Below, one piece after another: positions 33,705 to 43,052 of a stretch of DNA of 64,000 nucleotides. A model generated the notes under the pieces. The model was given only the letters and a program-made list of their open reading frames with translations, did no database searches and was not told the DNA's origin. Numbering within the stretch: position 1 is the stretch's first letter; each line of letters begins with the position of its first letter. Location of the stretch: NCBI GenBank assembly GCA_030913385.1, contig CP133159.1:4815001-4879000 (forward strand). The letters run 5' to 3'. This stretch comes from Cytophagaceae bacterium ABcell3 (GTDB lineage: Bacteria; Bacteroidota; Bacteroidia; Cytophagales; Cytophagaceae). A program made the translations under genes and the position numbers.

Positions 33705-35146
33705 TATAATTCCTTCCTTAAACGTGCTACAGGTATATTTAATTGTTCTCTGTACTTAGCCACCGTCCTTCTGGCAATGTTATAACCCTTCTCTTTGAGC
33801 ATCTTTTCCAGCTTCTCATCTGAAAGTGGCTTCTTTTTATCTTCCGATTCTATAATATCTTTAAGCGTATGCTTCACTTCTCTACTGCTGACATCCTCTC
33901 CCGAATCTGTGGCTATACCTTCCGAGAAAAAGTACTTCAATGGATAAACACCAAATTCGGTCTGAATAGTTTTACTATTGGCCACTCTTGACACAGTAGA
34001 GATGTCCATATCTATTTGCGTGGCAATATCTTTCAGTATCATCGGCTTGAGCTTACTCTCATCACCTTCCAGAAAGAATTCATATTGATATCTTACGATA
34101 GCATCCATTGTTTTCAACAAGGTTTGCTGCCTTTGTTTGATAGCATCAATAAACCATTTGGCAGCATCTAGCTTCTGCTTAACAAAAGTGACCGCTTCTT
34201 TCAACTTCTTATCCTTTTTGGCGCTTTTGTCATATGTATCAAACATTTCAGCATAAGACCTGCTAACCCTTAGCTCTGGTGCATTTTTCGAGTTTAGGGA
34301 CAACTCCAACTTTCCATTGTTGTTATACAATATAAAGTCAGGAATGATATACTGGGTCTTAACATCACCACCGGTATCTCCTCCTGGTTTAGGGTTTAAT
34401 CTGGTAATAATACCGACAGCTTCTTTAAGTTGCTCGTCGTCAATATTGAGTTTCCTTTGAATTTTATCGTAATGTTTTTTAGAAAACTCTTCAAAACATT
34501 CGTCAATAATTCTTTTGGCAATAATTACCATAGGGTCAGCCAAGTATTTCTTCTCTAACTGCAAACTCAGGCACTCCTTCAAGTCCCTTGCTCCAATCCC
34601 TGCTGGCTCAAAATCCTGAATTCGAAACAAAATTTCCTCAACTTCTTCTATGGAAGTTTCAATGTTTTGCAGAAATGCCAGGTCATTGACAATTAACTCA
34701 AGATCACGGCGCAGGTAACCGTCTGCGTCAATAGACCCTATAAGCTGCTTGCCAATAATTTCCTGTCTATCATCTAATTTAAGAAAACCCAATTGGGTTA
34801 ACAAAGATTCTGTCAAAGAAGAGTAGCTAGCGATAGGCAATTCTTTTTCATCATCATCAGAAGGGCCATCGCCATGCATTTTATATCCACTTATATCATC
34901 ATCCCTGATGTAGTCTTCAACATTTATCTCATCAAAGTTGTCGTCCTTACCATCATCATCAAATAAGTTATCGTCACTTTGTGAGTCAGGCTCCTCCTTC
35001 CCTTCCTCAAGAGCCGGATTCACTTCAAGTTCCTCTTCAATCCGGGACTCAAGTTCCGCCACTGGCACCTGCAACAGCTTTATAAACTGAATCTGCTGTG
35101 GTGACAGCTTTTGCGACAGCGTTTGAGATAAACTAAGTTTCTGCAT
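33704..35146 (-). CDS. rpoN: RNA polymerase sigma-54 factor
   Basis: This 480-residue sigma-54 has the glutamine-rich activator-interaction region at the N-terminus (LSQTLSQKLSPQQIQFIKLLQ), an acidic linker around 55-100, the core-binding domain, an HTH (MDISTVSRVANSKTIQTEFG) and the RpoN box ARRTVAKYRE near the C-terminus. All regions are present. It directs enhancer-dependent transcription. Confidence 0.97.
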   Translation of the reverse strand: MQKLSLSQTLSQKLSPQQIQFIKLLQVPVAELESRIEEELEVNPALEEGKEEPDSQSDDNLFDDDGKDDNFDEINVEDYIRDDDISGYKMHGDGPSDDDEKELPIASYSSLTESLLTQLGFLKLDDRQEIIGKQLIGSIDADGYLRRDLELIVNDLAFLQNIETSIEEVEEILFRIQDFEPAGIGARDLKECLSLQLEKKYLADPMVIIAKRIIDECFEEFSKKHYDKIQRKLNIDDEQLKEAVGIITRLNPKPGGDTGGDVKTQYIIPDFILYNNNGKLELSLNSKNAPELRVSRSYAEMFDTYDKSAKKDKKLKEAVTFVKQKLDAAKWFIDAIKQRQQTLLKTMDAIVRYQYEFFLEGDESKLKPMILKDIATQIDMDISTVSRVANSKTIQTEFGVYPLKYFFSEGIATDSGEDVSSREVKHTLKDIIESEDKKKPLSDEKLEKMLKEKGYNIARRTVAKYREQLNIPVARLRKEL

Positions 35147-35351
35147 AAAATTTTACTATAATGTACCTATAGGCAACCAGAAAAACATACACCTTTCACT
35201 AGGGACAAAATTATTATATTTAACTAAATCTTTGCCTAAAATAGTAAAATATACTTTTTTTGTTAACGATTCTAAAACATAAATATTTGTTTGCTCAAAA
35301 AACGCATTTTTAAGAACTACAGTTTCAGCCCCTGGCATAATAAATCATAAT

Positions 35352-36791
35352 ATGATCAAATATAAAATCAAGGAACTTCTTGAAAAAGGAGAAGCAGGAA
35401 AAGAAGTATATGTAAAAGGATGGGTACGGAATAAAAGAGAAAGCAAAAATGTAGCTTTTATTTCTGTGAATGATGGCTCTACGATCAACAGCATACAGGT
35501 TGTGGCTGATGTAGAGAACTTTTCAGAAAACATCCTTAGGCTTGTCACTACAGGAGCATGTGTGAACATCAAAGGTAAACTAATTGAGTCACCAGGCAAA
35601 GGCCAAAGAGTTGAAGTACAAGCGGCGGACATAGAAGTATATGGGCCAGCAGACCCTGACAAATACCCATTACAGCCCAAAGAGCACTCAATGGAATTTC
35701 TTAGGGAAATAGCACACCTTAGACCAAGGACCAATACTTTTGGCGCTGTTTTCAGGTTAAGGCATGCCATGTCCTATGCCATTCACAAGTACTTTAATGA
35801 CAATGGTTTCTTTTACTTGCACACACCCATCATTACAGGTGCAGATGCAGAAGGTGCGGGAGAAATGTTCCGAGTAACCACCTTAAACCCTGCCCACCCA
35901 CCTATGGACGACCAAGGACAGGTGGACTTTAGGGAGGATTTCTTTGGAAAAAAGACCAATCTGACCGTATCTGGCCAGCTAGAAGGTGAATTGGGCGCTA
36001 TGGGACTAGGTGCTATCTATACTTTTGGCCCTACTTTCCGTGCTGAAAACTCTAATACAGCCAGACACTTGGCGGAGTTCTGGATGATTGAGCCAGAAGT
36101 TGCCTTCAACGACCTGGACGACAACATGGACCTGGCAGAGGACTTTATGAAGTATCTCATTAAGTATGCCCTAGACAATTGCATGGAAGACCTACAGTTT
36201 TTGGACAAAAGATATGCAAAAGAGGAAGCTAAAAAGAAAAAAGAGGAAAGAAGTGAAATGGGGCTTATTGAAAAGCTTAAGTTTGTAACTGAAAACAGCT
36301 TTGAAAGGGTCACGTATACAGAAGCAATCTCTATTCTTGAAAACTCGAAGCCATTTAAAAAGAAGCAGTTTAAGTTTCCTGTCTCTTGGGGAATAGATTT
36401 ACAATCGGAACATGAAAGGTTCTTGGTTGAAAAACACTTCAAAAAGCCGGTAATAATTACCGATTATCCAGCAAAAATCAAAGCATTTTACATGAAGCTC
36501 AATGACAATGAGCAAACTGTAAAAGCCATGGATGTATTGTTTCCAGGCATAGGAGAAATCATAGGAGGCTCGCAGCGGGAAGACAATTATGAGAAGCTTT
36601 TAGGAAGAGTGAAAGATTTTGGTATCCACGAAGAAGATATTTGGTGGTACTTAGAAACCAGGAAATTTGGGACGGCACCTCATAGTGGTTTCGGTCTTGG
36701 CTTTGAAAGGCTCATGCTTTTCGTGACCGGCATGGGCAACATCAGGGATGTAATTCCTTTTCCTAGAACCCCGCAAAACGCAGAGTTCTAA
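35352..36791 (+). CDS. asnS: Asparaginyl-tRNA synthetase
   Basis: This 479-residue class II synthetase has an N-terminal OB-fold anticodon-binding domain ([23 protein letters not shown]), motif 2 ([24 protein letters not shown]) and motif 3 ([15 protein letters not shown]). It charges tRNA-Asn. The start MIKYKIKEL fits the family length. It is followed by a strong terminator. Confidence 0.97.
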   Translation: MIKYKIKELLEKGEAGKEVYVKGWVRNKRESKNVAFISVNDGSTINSIQVVADVENFSENILRLVTTGACVNIKGKLIESPGKGQRVEVQAADIEVYGPADPDKYPLQPKEHSMEFLREIAHLRPRTNTFGAVFRLRHAMSYAIHKYFNDNGFFYLHTPIITGADAEGAGEMFRVTTLNPAHPPMDDQGQVDFREDFFGKKTNLTVSGQLEGELGAMGLGAIYTFGPTFRAENSNTARHLAEFWMIEPEVAFNDLDDNMDLAEDFMKYLIKYALDNCMEDLQFLDKRYAKEEAKKKKEERSEMGLIEKLKFVTENSFERVTYTEAISILENSKPFKKKQFKFPVSWGIDLQSEHERFLVEKHFKKPVIITDYPAKIKAFYMKLNDNEQTVKAMDVLFPGIGEIIGGSQREDNYEKLLGRVKDFGIHEEDIWWYLETRKFGTAPHSGFGLGFERLMLFVTGMGNIRDVIPFPRTPQNAEF

Positions 36792-36828
36792 CCATTAATA
36801 TCCTTAATAGCAAAAAGCAATTTTACAT

Positions 36829-36867
36829 AAAAAAAAGGATGCCGGTTACCAGCATCCTTTTTTTTAT
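36829..36867 (+). terminator. Terminator after asnS
   Basis: AAAAGGATGC pairs with GCATCCTTTT around a nine-base loop, followed by a T-run, 38 bases after the asnS stop. Confidence 0.9.
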
Positions 36868-37496
36868 GTAATCTCCTTTCTTAAATGGCGATATGTGCCA
36901 TTGTTAGAAAATAAAGCGGCCATTGATGAAATTGCGCCTGCCTGCCGTAGGTAGGCAGGTTAGAACTTTGTAACCATGAAGCGGCCAAAAAATTTGCTGT
37001 TTAAGCCCGACGCAAGGGGGTGAGTTTCATTCCGATAGCTATCGGAATAGCGTAATGGTTATAAAGTTCAGCAAATTTCAGGGCCTTGACTTTTTTGCTT
37101 ACTTTTTTTGTCCAAGAAAAAAAAGTAAGGCCCTGCCGGCGAGGCAAAAAGTAACTTAGCGAGCCTAAGTAGGGCCTGCTGAAAAAGTCACAAGTGTGCA
37201 AGATACGCATGGCCTTACATGAAGACGTATTGGAATACTTCGAATGTAAGGCCATAAAGTAGATTGTGCGCTTGTGGCTAGCCCAAAAAAGTATTGAGTT
37301 AAAAGCTTCTCAATTTAATGTGCACGGAAAAATAAGAAGTAACCGAAAAACCCTTGCTCCTATACCTCCTAACTTTTATACAATTATTAATATATCAATG
37401 TTTTGGGCATTTTTCAGCGTGCCCTAAGTAAGCTAATAACACATAAGATATCTCAGTGGGTAACCCTAAAATTTTTATTACCAGAAGGCTCAGGCT
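36868..37496. other. Non-coding region with dispersed repeats
   Basis: 630 bases without a credible gene. It holds several hairpins: CCTGCCTGCCGTAGGTAGGCAGG-like near 36938, the dyad TTCCGATAGCTATCGGAA near 37029, and CTTACTTTTTTT/AAAAAAAAGTAAG near 37098. The block from about 37096 recurs at 42877, and the GGGCCTGCTGAAAA block at 37170 recurs at 59811. These look like genome-wide interspersed repeats. Confidence 0.7.
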
Positions 37497-38213
37497 CTAC
37501 CTACTAAACTCAGTCAACTCCGAATAGCTTTGAAGCTTGCCATTCTTATTATAGACTTCATTTCTCACATTACCGTGTCCAGGAGCTATAAAATCAATGC
37601 TTTGCGTTTTTGCCCCAGGAACTTTTATCCCCATCACTTCTGTCTCTACCTGTACATCATAGCTTATTTTCCAAGCTTCAAACTTTCCAGCAGGACACTC
37701 TACCTCTTCTTTCCCCTCTATTTTCCTATTAGTAACGTTTACTACCACGTTTGCTATGTCGCTACCGCCACCTTCACCAGAAAACTTAATATCCATTTTG
37801 GAGTCAGGTAGTGATTGTCCCTCTTGAGGATTGAGTGGAAAATCCAGCAAGTCTCCATCGGCAGAAATTTCCATGCCTTCCGTAGCTTGGGAAACACCTG
37901 CCGTAAACAAGATGCTGGTAAGGTCTAAACTAACCTTGTCATCCCCACATATCATTTTAAAATCAGCATCGTTTTGTTCGTTGCCTTTTTTATCCGCATA
38001 TTGAGAAGAAACAATAGCCTGCTGCTTACCATCGACAGTAGAAACTTCCTTCACGGCATAAGAGACTGTACCTTGTTTCTTTCCGCGGGCATTGTAATTT
38101 GTTACCTCAAAACTTACACCCTCTTCAAAAGGGAAATATACGTTACAATCTTGCGCTATCGATCCAGAGCAAAAAACTCCTAGTAAAAGTAAAATTTTTA
38201 TTAGATGCTTCAT
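37497..38213 (-). CDS. TapB/DUF3108-like exported protein
   Basis: This 238-residue protein has a signal peptide (MKHLIKILLLLGVFCSGSIAQ). The mature part begins DCNVYFPFEEGVSFEVTNYNARGK and later has ECPAGKFEAWKISYDVQVE and FIAPGHGNVRNEVYNKNGKLQS. That pattern is typical of TapB/DUF3108-like proteins, whose beta-rich domain occurs in the periplasm or envelope. The precise role is unknown. The start lies 12 bases from bioB's stop, so co-transcription with bioB is possible. Confidence 0.75.
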   Translation of the reverse strand: MKHLIKILLLLGVFCSGSIAQDCNVYFPFEEGVSFEVTNYNARGKKQGTVSYAVKEVSTVDGKQQAIVSSQYADKKGNEQNDADFKMICGDDKVSLDLTSILFTAGVSQATEGMEISADGDLLDFPLNPQEGQSLPDSKMDIKFSGEGGGSDIANVVVNVTNRKIEGKEEVECPAGKFEAWKISYDVQVETEVMGIKVPGAKTQSIDFIAPGHGNVRNEVYNKNGKLQSYSELTEFSR

Positions 38214-38225
38214 GCCATTAAATAC

Positions 38226-39230
38226 TTAATGTTGTGGTATTTGTTCAAAACTAACCCCTGGTTTATCTTGATCTTTGTATGCTTTTCTTGGTTTAAGGTT
38301 AAGCACTTGGAACATCTCCTTATCAGCATCATATTCAGGGTTTGGCGTAGTCAATAACTTATCTCCTGCAAAAATGGAGTTTGCGCCAGCCATAAAACAC
38401 AATGCCTGTTCTTCCATGTTCATCCTGACTCTTCCAGCAGAAAGCCTGACCATGGATTTAGGCATAATTATACGTGCCGTAGCAATCATTCTTATCATTT
38501 CCCACACAGATACACGAGGCTGTTCTTCCAAAGGTGTCCCTTCTACAGGTACCAAAGCATTTACCGGCACTGACTCCGGGTGTTCAGGAAGGGTAGCTAA
38601 GGTATGCAACATACCTATACGGTCAGTGACCGATTCGCCCATACCAATTATTCCACCTGAGCAAACAGAAATTTTTGCTTTACGAACATGATTAAGCGTA
38701 TCCAGACGGTCGTCATACGTTCTGGTAGAAATTATCTTATCATAATGCTCTTCACTGGTGTCCAGGTTATGGTTGTAGGCATAAAGACCGGCATCTTTCA
38801 GTTTTTCTGCCTGTTCTTCTGTAAGCATGCCCAAAGTACAACAAACTTCTAGTCCCATGTTGCTCACACCTTTTACCATATCTAGCACACGGTCAAAGTC
38901 TTTATTGTCCCTAACTTCTCTCCAAGCAGCCCCCATGCAAAAACGGGTACTACCACCTTCTTTGGCATTTTTAGCAGCATTTAGCACTTCCTCCGTTTCC
39001 ATTAGCTTATGCACCTTTACATCGGTGTGGTAGCGTGCGGCTTGCGGACAATAAGCACAGTCTTCGGGACACCCTCCAGTTTTTACAGACAACAAGGTAC
39101 ACACTTGTACTTCTTGAGGGTCATGATATTTTCTGTGTTGCGTGGCAGCACGATAAATAAGTTCAAAGATGGGCAGGTTAAAAATTTCAGAGATTTCCTC
39201 CCTGGTCCAGTTATTTCTGATCTCACTCAT
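38226..39230 (-). CDS. bioB: Biotin synthase
   Basis: This 334-residue radical SAM enzyme has the [4Fe-4S] motif Cys54-x3-Cys58-x2-Cys61 ([12 protein letters not shown]) and the conserved [12 protein letters not shown] and [34 protein letters not shown]. It inserts sulfur into dethiobiotin. No other bio genes are adjacent. Confidence 0.97.
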   Translation of the reverse strand: MSEIRNNWTREEISEIFNLPIFELIYRAATQHRKYHDPQEVQVCTLLSVKTGGCPEDCAYCPQAARYHTDVKVHKLMETEEVLNAAKNAKEGGSTRFCMGAAWREVRDNKDFDRVLDMVKGVSNMGLEVCCTLGMLTEEQAEKLKDAGLYAYNHNLDTSEEHYDKIISTRTYDDRLDTLNHVRKAKISVCSGGIIGMGESVTDRIGMLHTLATLPEHPESVPVNALVPVEGTPLEEQPRVSVWEMIRMIATARIIMPKSMVRLSAGRVRMNMEEQALCFMAGANSIFAGDKLLTTPNPEYDADKEMFQVLNLKPRKAYKDQDKPGVSFEQIPQH

Positions 39231-39309
39231 TGAAAACGAAAATTAGTAATATACAAAAATAGCAATATTCACTTGTATATCTTAAAGAAAAATCAAATAA
39301 GATTACAAG

Positions 39310-41070
39310 CTATTTTATTTTAATGTCATAAGGCATTCTTGCCTGCACACCTTCCATTTTTTGAAGCTCTATAATAGACTTAACATAAGGAGCAAACTTA
39401 CCCAAATGCTCATCATAGGCATCTCCATCCGATCCATCAAAAGCTCTTAAAATCTGCCTCAAGAAAGCATCAGGCAATTCAGGCAAATAAACCACTGAGT
39501 AATCATCTTCAATACCGGCTTTCTCGGCCGCTATTTTTATGGCGTCTTCCAGTCCACCATTGACATCAGACAGTTTATTTTCTTTGGCTTCAATACCAGA
39601 CCAAACGCGTCCTTGTGCAATGCTGTGCACATACTCTTTATCCAAATCCCGACCCTTGGCAACAACTTCAAGGAAATCTTCATAAATCTTGTTTACAGAC
39701 TTCTGAATTATCCCCCTTTCTCTTTCTGTCATAGGCCTCGTAGCACTTCCTATATCGGCCATAGGGTTCGTCTTTACACGATCTGTAGTAATACCCAATT
39801 TGTTATTCAAGAATTCTTCCAAGTTTACCAGTAAGCCAAAAACCCCAATAGATCCAGTAATGGTATTAGGTTGGGCTACAATAGTGTCACAAGCGGCAGC
39901 CATGTAATAACCACCAGATGCAGCTACATCAGACATAGACGCAATCACAGGCTTGACCCTACCGGTCAATTCAACTTCCCGCCACATAAGGTCAGAAGCA
40001 AGCGCACTACCACCAGGAGAGTTTATACGAAGCACAATGGCTTTCACATCATCATCCAAGCGTGCCTTTCTTATTTCTTCAGAAAAAGTATGCGACCCAA
40101 TAATATTCCTCCTTCCACTTCCATGTTCTATAGACCCCTCTGCTACAATAACTGCAACTTTTCTATTCCCATCATTTTCCCTTTCAAACAGATCATACAA
40201 ATCGTCGTACCTTGCATATTCCACCTTTTTATCTTTCTCTATACCTGTCTCTTCCCGAATAATAGACTCAAGACTATCAAAATAAGCCACATGTGTAACC
40301 AACTCATATTCCTGTGCATCTTCAGCAGTTTGCACAAGTATAGAATCTGCAATGTTTCTTAACTGAGAAACCTCAACCCCTCTGGCATCTGATATTTTTT
40401 GCAGATAATCGTCATAAACAGAATTCAGCAACACCTCCATCTGCTCACGGTTCTCCTCACTCATCTGTTTTTGGGTAAATGTTTCTATGGCACTTTTATA
40501 ATCCCCAACCCTAAAGATTTCAGGTTGAACATTTAACATATCAAGCGTACCTTTAAAAAATACCACCTCGCTACTCAAACCATTAAACTCCAGATCACCT
40601 ATTGGTGGCAAAAAAATCTTATCTGCCACCGATGCCAAGAAATACCCAGCTTCAGAATAATTGTCGGACCAAGCATATACAAATTTACCGGATTCTTTAA
40701 AGGTCTTTATTTCATTTCTCAATTCTTCTATTTGAGCCATTCCAGCATCAAAGTTTCTTATATCCAGCAAAATGCCTTTAATATGATTATTTCGGGCAGC
40801 TTCTTTGATGGACTTTCTTAGCTCAATCAATCCTAAGCTACCTGACTCCCTGCTGGTAAATGGACTGGTAAACTGTCCAAAAATATCGTCGGTTTCCCTT
40901 TCTGTAATATTTTTGTTCAAAACAATTCTCAATACAGGCCTTTCCTCAAGCCTTGCTTCCCTATCTGGGACAAGAGCAGCTATAACGGCTAAAAGTGAGA
41001 AAAAAGAAAAAACCGTGAACAAAAAAATGCCTACTATAGTGGCCAGAACTTGTCTTATAAACTTTAACAT
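39310..41070 (-). CDS. sppA: Signal peptide peptidase SppA, 67K type
   Basis: This 586-residue membrane-anchored Ser/Lys protease has an N-terminal transmembrane helix (residues about 9-34). The catalytic Lys lies in RVGDYKSAIETF and the catalytic Ser in MSDVAASGGYYMAAACD. The tandem-domain structure, with INSPGGSALASD, and the length match the long form. It degrades cleaved signal peptides in the inner membrane. Confidence 0.95.
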   Translation of the reverse strand: MLKFIRQVLATIVGIFLFTVFSFFSLLAVIAALVPDREARLEERPVLRIVLNKNITERETDDIFGQFTSPFTSRESGSLGLIELRKSIKEAARNNHIKGILLDIRNFDAGMAQIEELRNEIKTFKESGKFVYAWSDNYSEAGYFLASVADKIFLPPIGDLEFNGLSSEVVFFKGTLDMLNVQPEIFRVGDYKSAIETFTQKQMSEENREQMEVLLNSVYDDYLQKISDARGVEVSQLRNIADSILVQTAEDAQEYELVTHVAYFDSLESIIREETGIEKDKKVEYARYDDLYDLFERENDGNRKVAVIVAEGSIEHGSGRRNIIGSHTFSEEIRKARLDDDVKAIVLRINSPGGSALASDLMWREVELTGRVKPVIASMSDVAASGGYYMAAACDTIVAQPNTITGSIGVFGLLVNLEEFLNNKLGITTDRVKTNPMADIGSATRPMTERERGIIQKSVNKIYEDFLEVVAKGRDLDKEYVHSIAQGRVWSGIEAKENKLSDVNGGLEDAIKIAAEKAGIEDDYSVVYLPELPDAFLRQILRAFDGSDGDAYDEHLGKFAPYVKSIIELQKMEGVQARMPYDIKIK

Positions 41071-41311
41071 AAATTTTAATTAATTAAAGGCAAAAAAGAT
41101 ACATTCGGATTATGCAATATGGGTTTTACTACGAGCGGCAAAAATATTGGCAGCCACTTAGTAAAGAAAAATATAGCAGCACTAAATTTAATATACAAAC
41201 ATGAATGAAGCGACTGATTATTTTTTTATTTTACTTTGTATTAAAAATAATATTGATATTCCGGGATAAATACTATACAAAAGTACATTTTGTTATCATA
41301 ATTAGCGAACA

Positions 41312-41806
41312 ATGACTTTGGTTTTAAATGAAATTTACCTTTTAACAGGAGGCAATCAGGGCGATAGACGCCAAGAGCTTGAGAGCGCATGTGTACACAT
41401 AGAAGAGCAAATTGGTACAATAGCGGAAAAATCAAAGATATATGAGACTGCGGCTTGGGGCAAAACAGATCAACCATCTTTCTTAAACCAGGTGCTTAAA
41501 GTTTCCTCCCCACTATCTTCACAGGAAGTGCTAAAAAAAATCCATCAAATTGAAACGTATATGGGCAGAGTAAGAAAAGAAAGGTGGGCAGAAAGAAATA
41601 TTGATATTGATATTTTATACTATAATGACGATATAATCGTATGTGATCACCTAAAAGTCCCTCACCCAGAACTCCACAACAGACGATTTACGTTATACCC
41701 TCTGGTAGAATTAGCTCCTGATTTTCTTCACCCGGTTTTCAACATCAGCAACCAAAAGCTGCTGGCACAATGCCCGGATCAGTGTGAGGTAAAAGTATAC
41801 AAATAA
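41312..41806 (+). CDS. folK: 2-amino-4-hydroxy-6-hydroxymethyldihydropteridine pyrophosphokinase
   Basis: This 164-residue HPPK of the folate pathway has LLTGGNQGDRRQELESA at the start, ETAAWGKTDQPSFLNQVLKV, and the motif RWAERNIDIDILYY with the Mg-binding Asp pair, followed by VPHPELHNRRFTLYPLVELAPDFLHP. Folate biosynthesis step before dihydropteroate synthase; no folP is adjacent. Confidence 0.95.
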   Translation: MTLVLNEIYLLTGGNQGDRRQELESACVHIEEQIGTIAEKSKIYETAAWGKTDQPSFLNQVLKVSSPLSSQEVLKKIHQIETYMGRVRKERWAERNIDIDILYYNDDIIVCDHLKVPHPELHNRRFTLYPLVELAPDFLHPVFNISNQKLLAQCPDQCEVKVYK

Positions 41807-41883
41807 ATTTTTAATCTGAGATCATGCAATAGAACTTAGTCCCATTACAAATCTCAGATTAAAAACCATAAAATAGCCGATTG

Positions 41884-42750
41884 TTAGGCTCCAGACACTT
41901 CCGCAGATCTTTCAATTTTCTTTACCAGACCCTGCAATACTTTACCAGGCCCACACTCAACAAACAAACCGGCTCCATCTGCAATCATATTTTGGACAGA
42001 TTGGGTCCATCTTACAGGTGCGGTAAGCTGTACAATCAAATTCTTCTTAATGGTTTCCACATCATCAGATGGCAATGCATTAACATTTTGATAGATAGGG
42101 CAAATAGGCTTATTCAAAACAGTCTTGTTAATTGCCTCCTCAAGCTCTGCCCGGGCAGGTTCCATAAAAGGAGAATGAAATGCGCCACCTACAGGTAAAG
42201 GCAAAGCTCTTTTGGCTCCGGCAGCTTTCATTTTCTCACACGCCTCCTCTATTCCTTTAACTGACCCAGAAATCACTAATTGACCAGGGCAGTTATAGTT
42301 AGCAGCAACTACAATATCATCAATTTCGTTACAAATCTCTTCAACTTTTGCATCGTCCAGACCCAAAATGGCGGCCATGGTAGAAGGCTCTTTTTCGCAA
42401 GCTTTTTGCATTGCCATAGCCCTTTGGAACACAAGCTTTAGGCCATCTTCAAAAGATAAAGCACCACTTGCTGCCAATGCAGAAAACTCTCCCAATGAAT
42501 GACCAGCCACCATATCAGGAGCAAAGTCTTCTAAACTTTGGGCAAGAACCACAGAATGGATATAAATGGCAGGCTGAGTAACTTTCGTTTGCCTAAGATC
42601 TTCATCCGATCCCTCAAACATTGTTTTAGTAATGTCAAACCCAACTACATCATTGGCCAACGCAAACTTTTCTTTAGCCTGATCATATAGATCCTTACCC
42701 ATGCCAGGAAACTGAGCTCCTTGACCGGGAAAAACATATGCTTTTTTCAT
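41884..42750 (-). CDS. fabD: Malonyl-CoA:ACP transacylase
   Basis: This protein of about 288 residues starts MKKAYVFPGQGAQFPGMGKDLY (42750), with an in-frame ATG two codons upstream. It has the catalytic Ser in GHSLGEFSALAA, the malonyl-binding Arg region QRAMAMQKAC and the catalytic His in GGAFHSPFMEPA. It supplies malonyl-ACP for fatty-acid synthesis. It is not within a fab cluster here. Confidence 0.96.
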   Translation of the reverse strand: MKKAYVFPGQGAQFPGMGKDLYDQAKEKFALANDVVGFDITKTMFEGSDEDLRQTKVTQPAIYIHSVVLAQSLEDFAPDMVAGHSLGEFSALAASGALSFEDGLKLVFQRAMAMQKACEKEPSTMAAILGLDDAKVEEICNEIDDIVVAANYNCPGQLVISGSVKGIEEACEKMKAAGAKRALPLPVGGAFHSPFMEPARAELEEAINKTVLNKPICPIYQNVNALPSDDVETIKKNLIVQLTAPVRWTQSVQNMIADGAGLFVECGPGKVLQGLVKKIERSAEVSGA

Positions 42751-42867
42751 TTGCAAAATATTTGTTTTAGGCCGTAAAGTTATAAAAAATTAACAATCTG
42801 TTAACAGCAAATAGATCAACTGACTCAAATACCAAGTGAAGCCATTGGTTTAACCTGAAACATGCAC

Positions 42868-42985
42868 TAGCGTTTTGCTTACTTTTTTGTCTAAGAAAAA
42901 AAGTAAGGCCCTGCCGGCGAGGCAAAAAGTAACTTAGCGAGCCTAAGTAAGCTAATAACGCATAAGATATCTAAGCGGGCTACCC
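42868..42985. repeat. Dispersed non-coding repeat
   Basis: A block with the CTTACTTTTTT/AAAAAAAGTAAG hairpin and GGCCCTGCCGGCGAGGCAAA is shared with 37096-37170. The CTAATAACGCATAAGATATC tail is shared with 37432-37455. Confidence 0.75.
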
Positions 42986-42990
42986 CATAA

Positions 42991-43026
42991 TAAAAAAGAC
43001 TGCGCTAGAAAAGAACAGTCTCTATT
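42991..43026 (-). terminator. Terminator after the CHU_C adhesin gene
   Basis: On the minus strand AGACTG pairs with CAGTCT around a 13-base loop, followed by six T, 32 bases after the stop of the gene at 43053. Confidence 0.7.
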
Positions 43027-43052
43027 TATAATATCATGATGGGGCAACAACA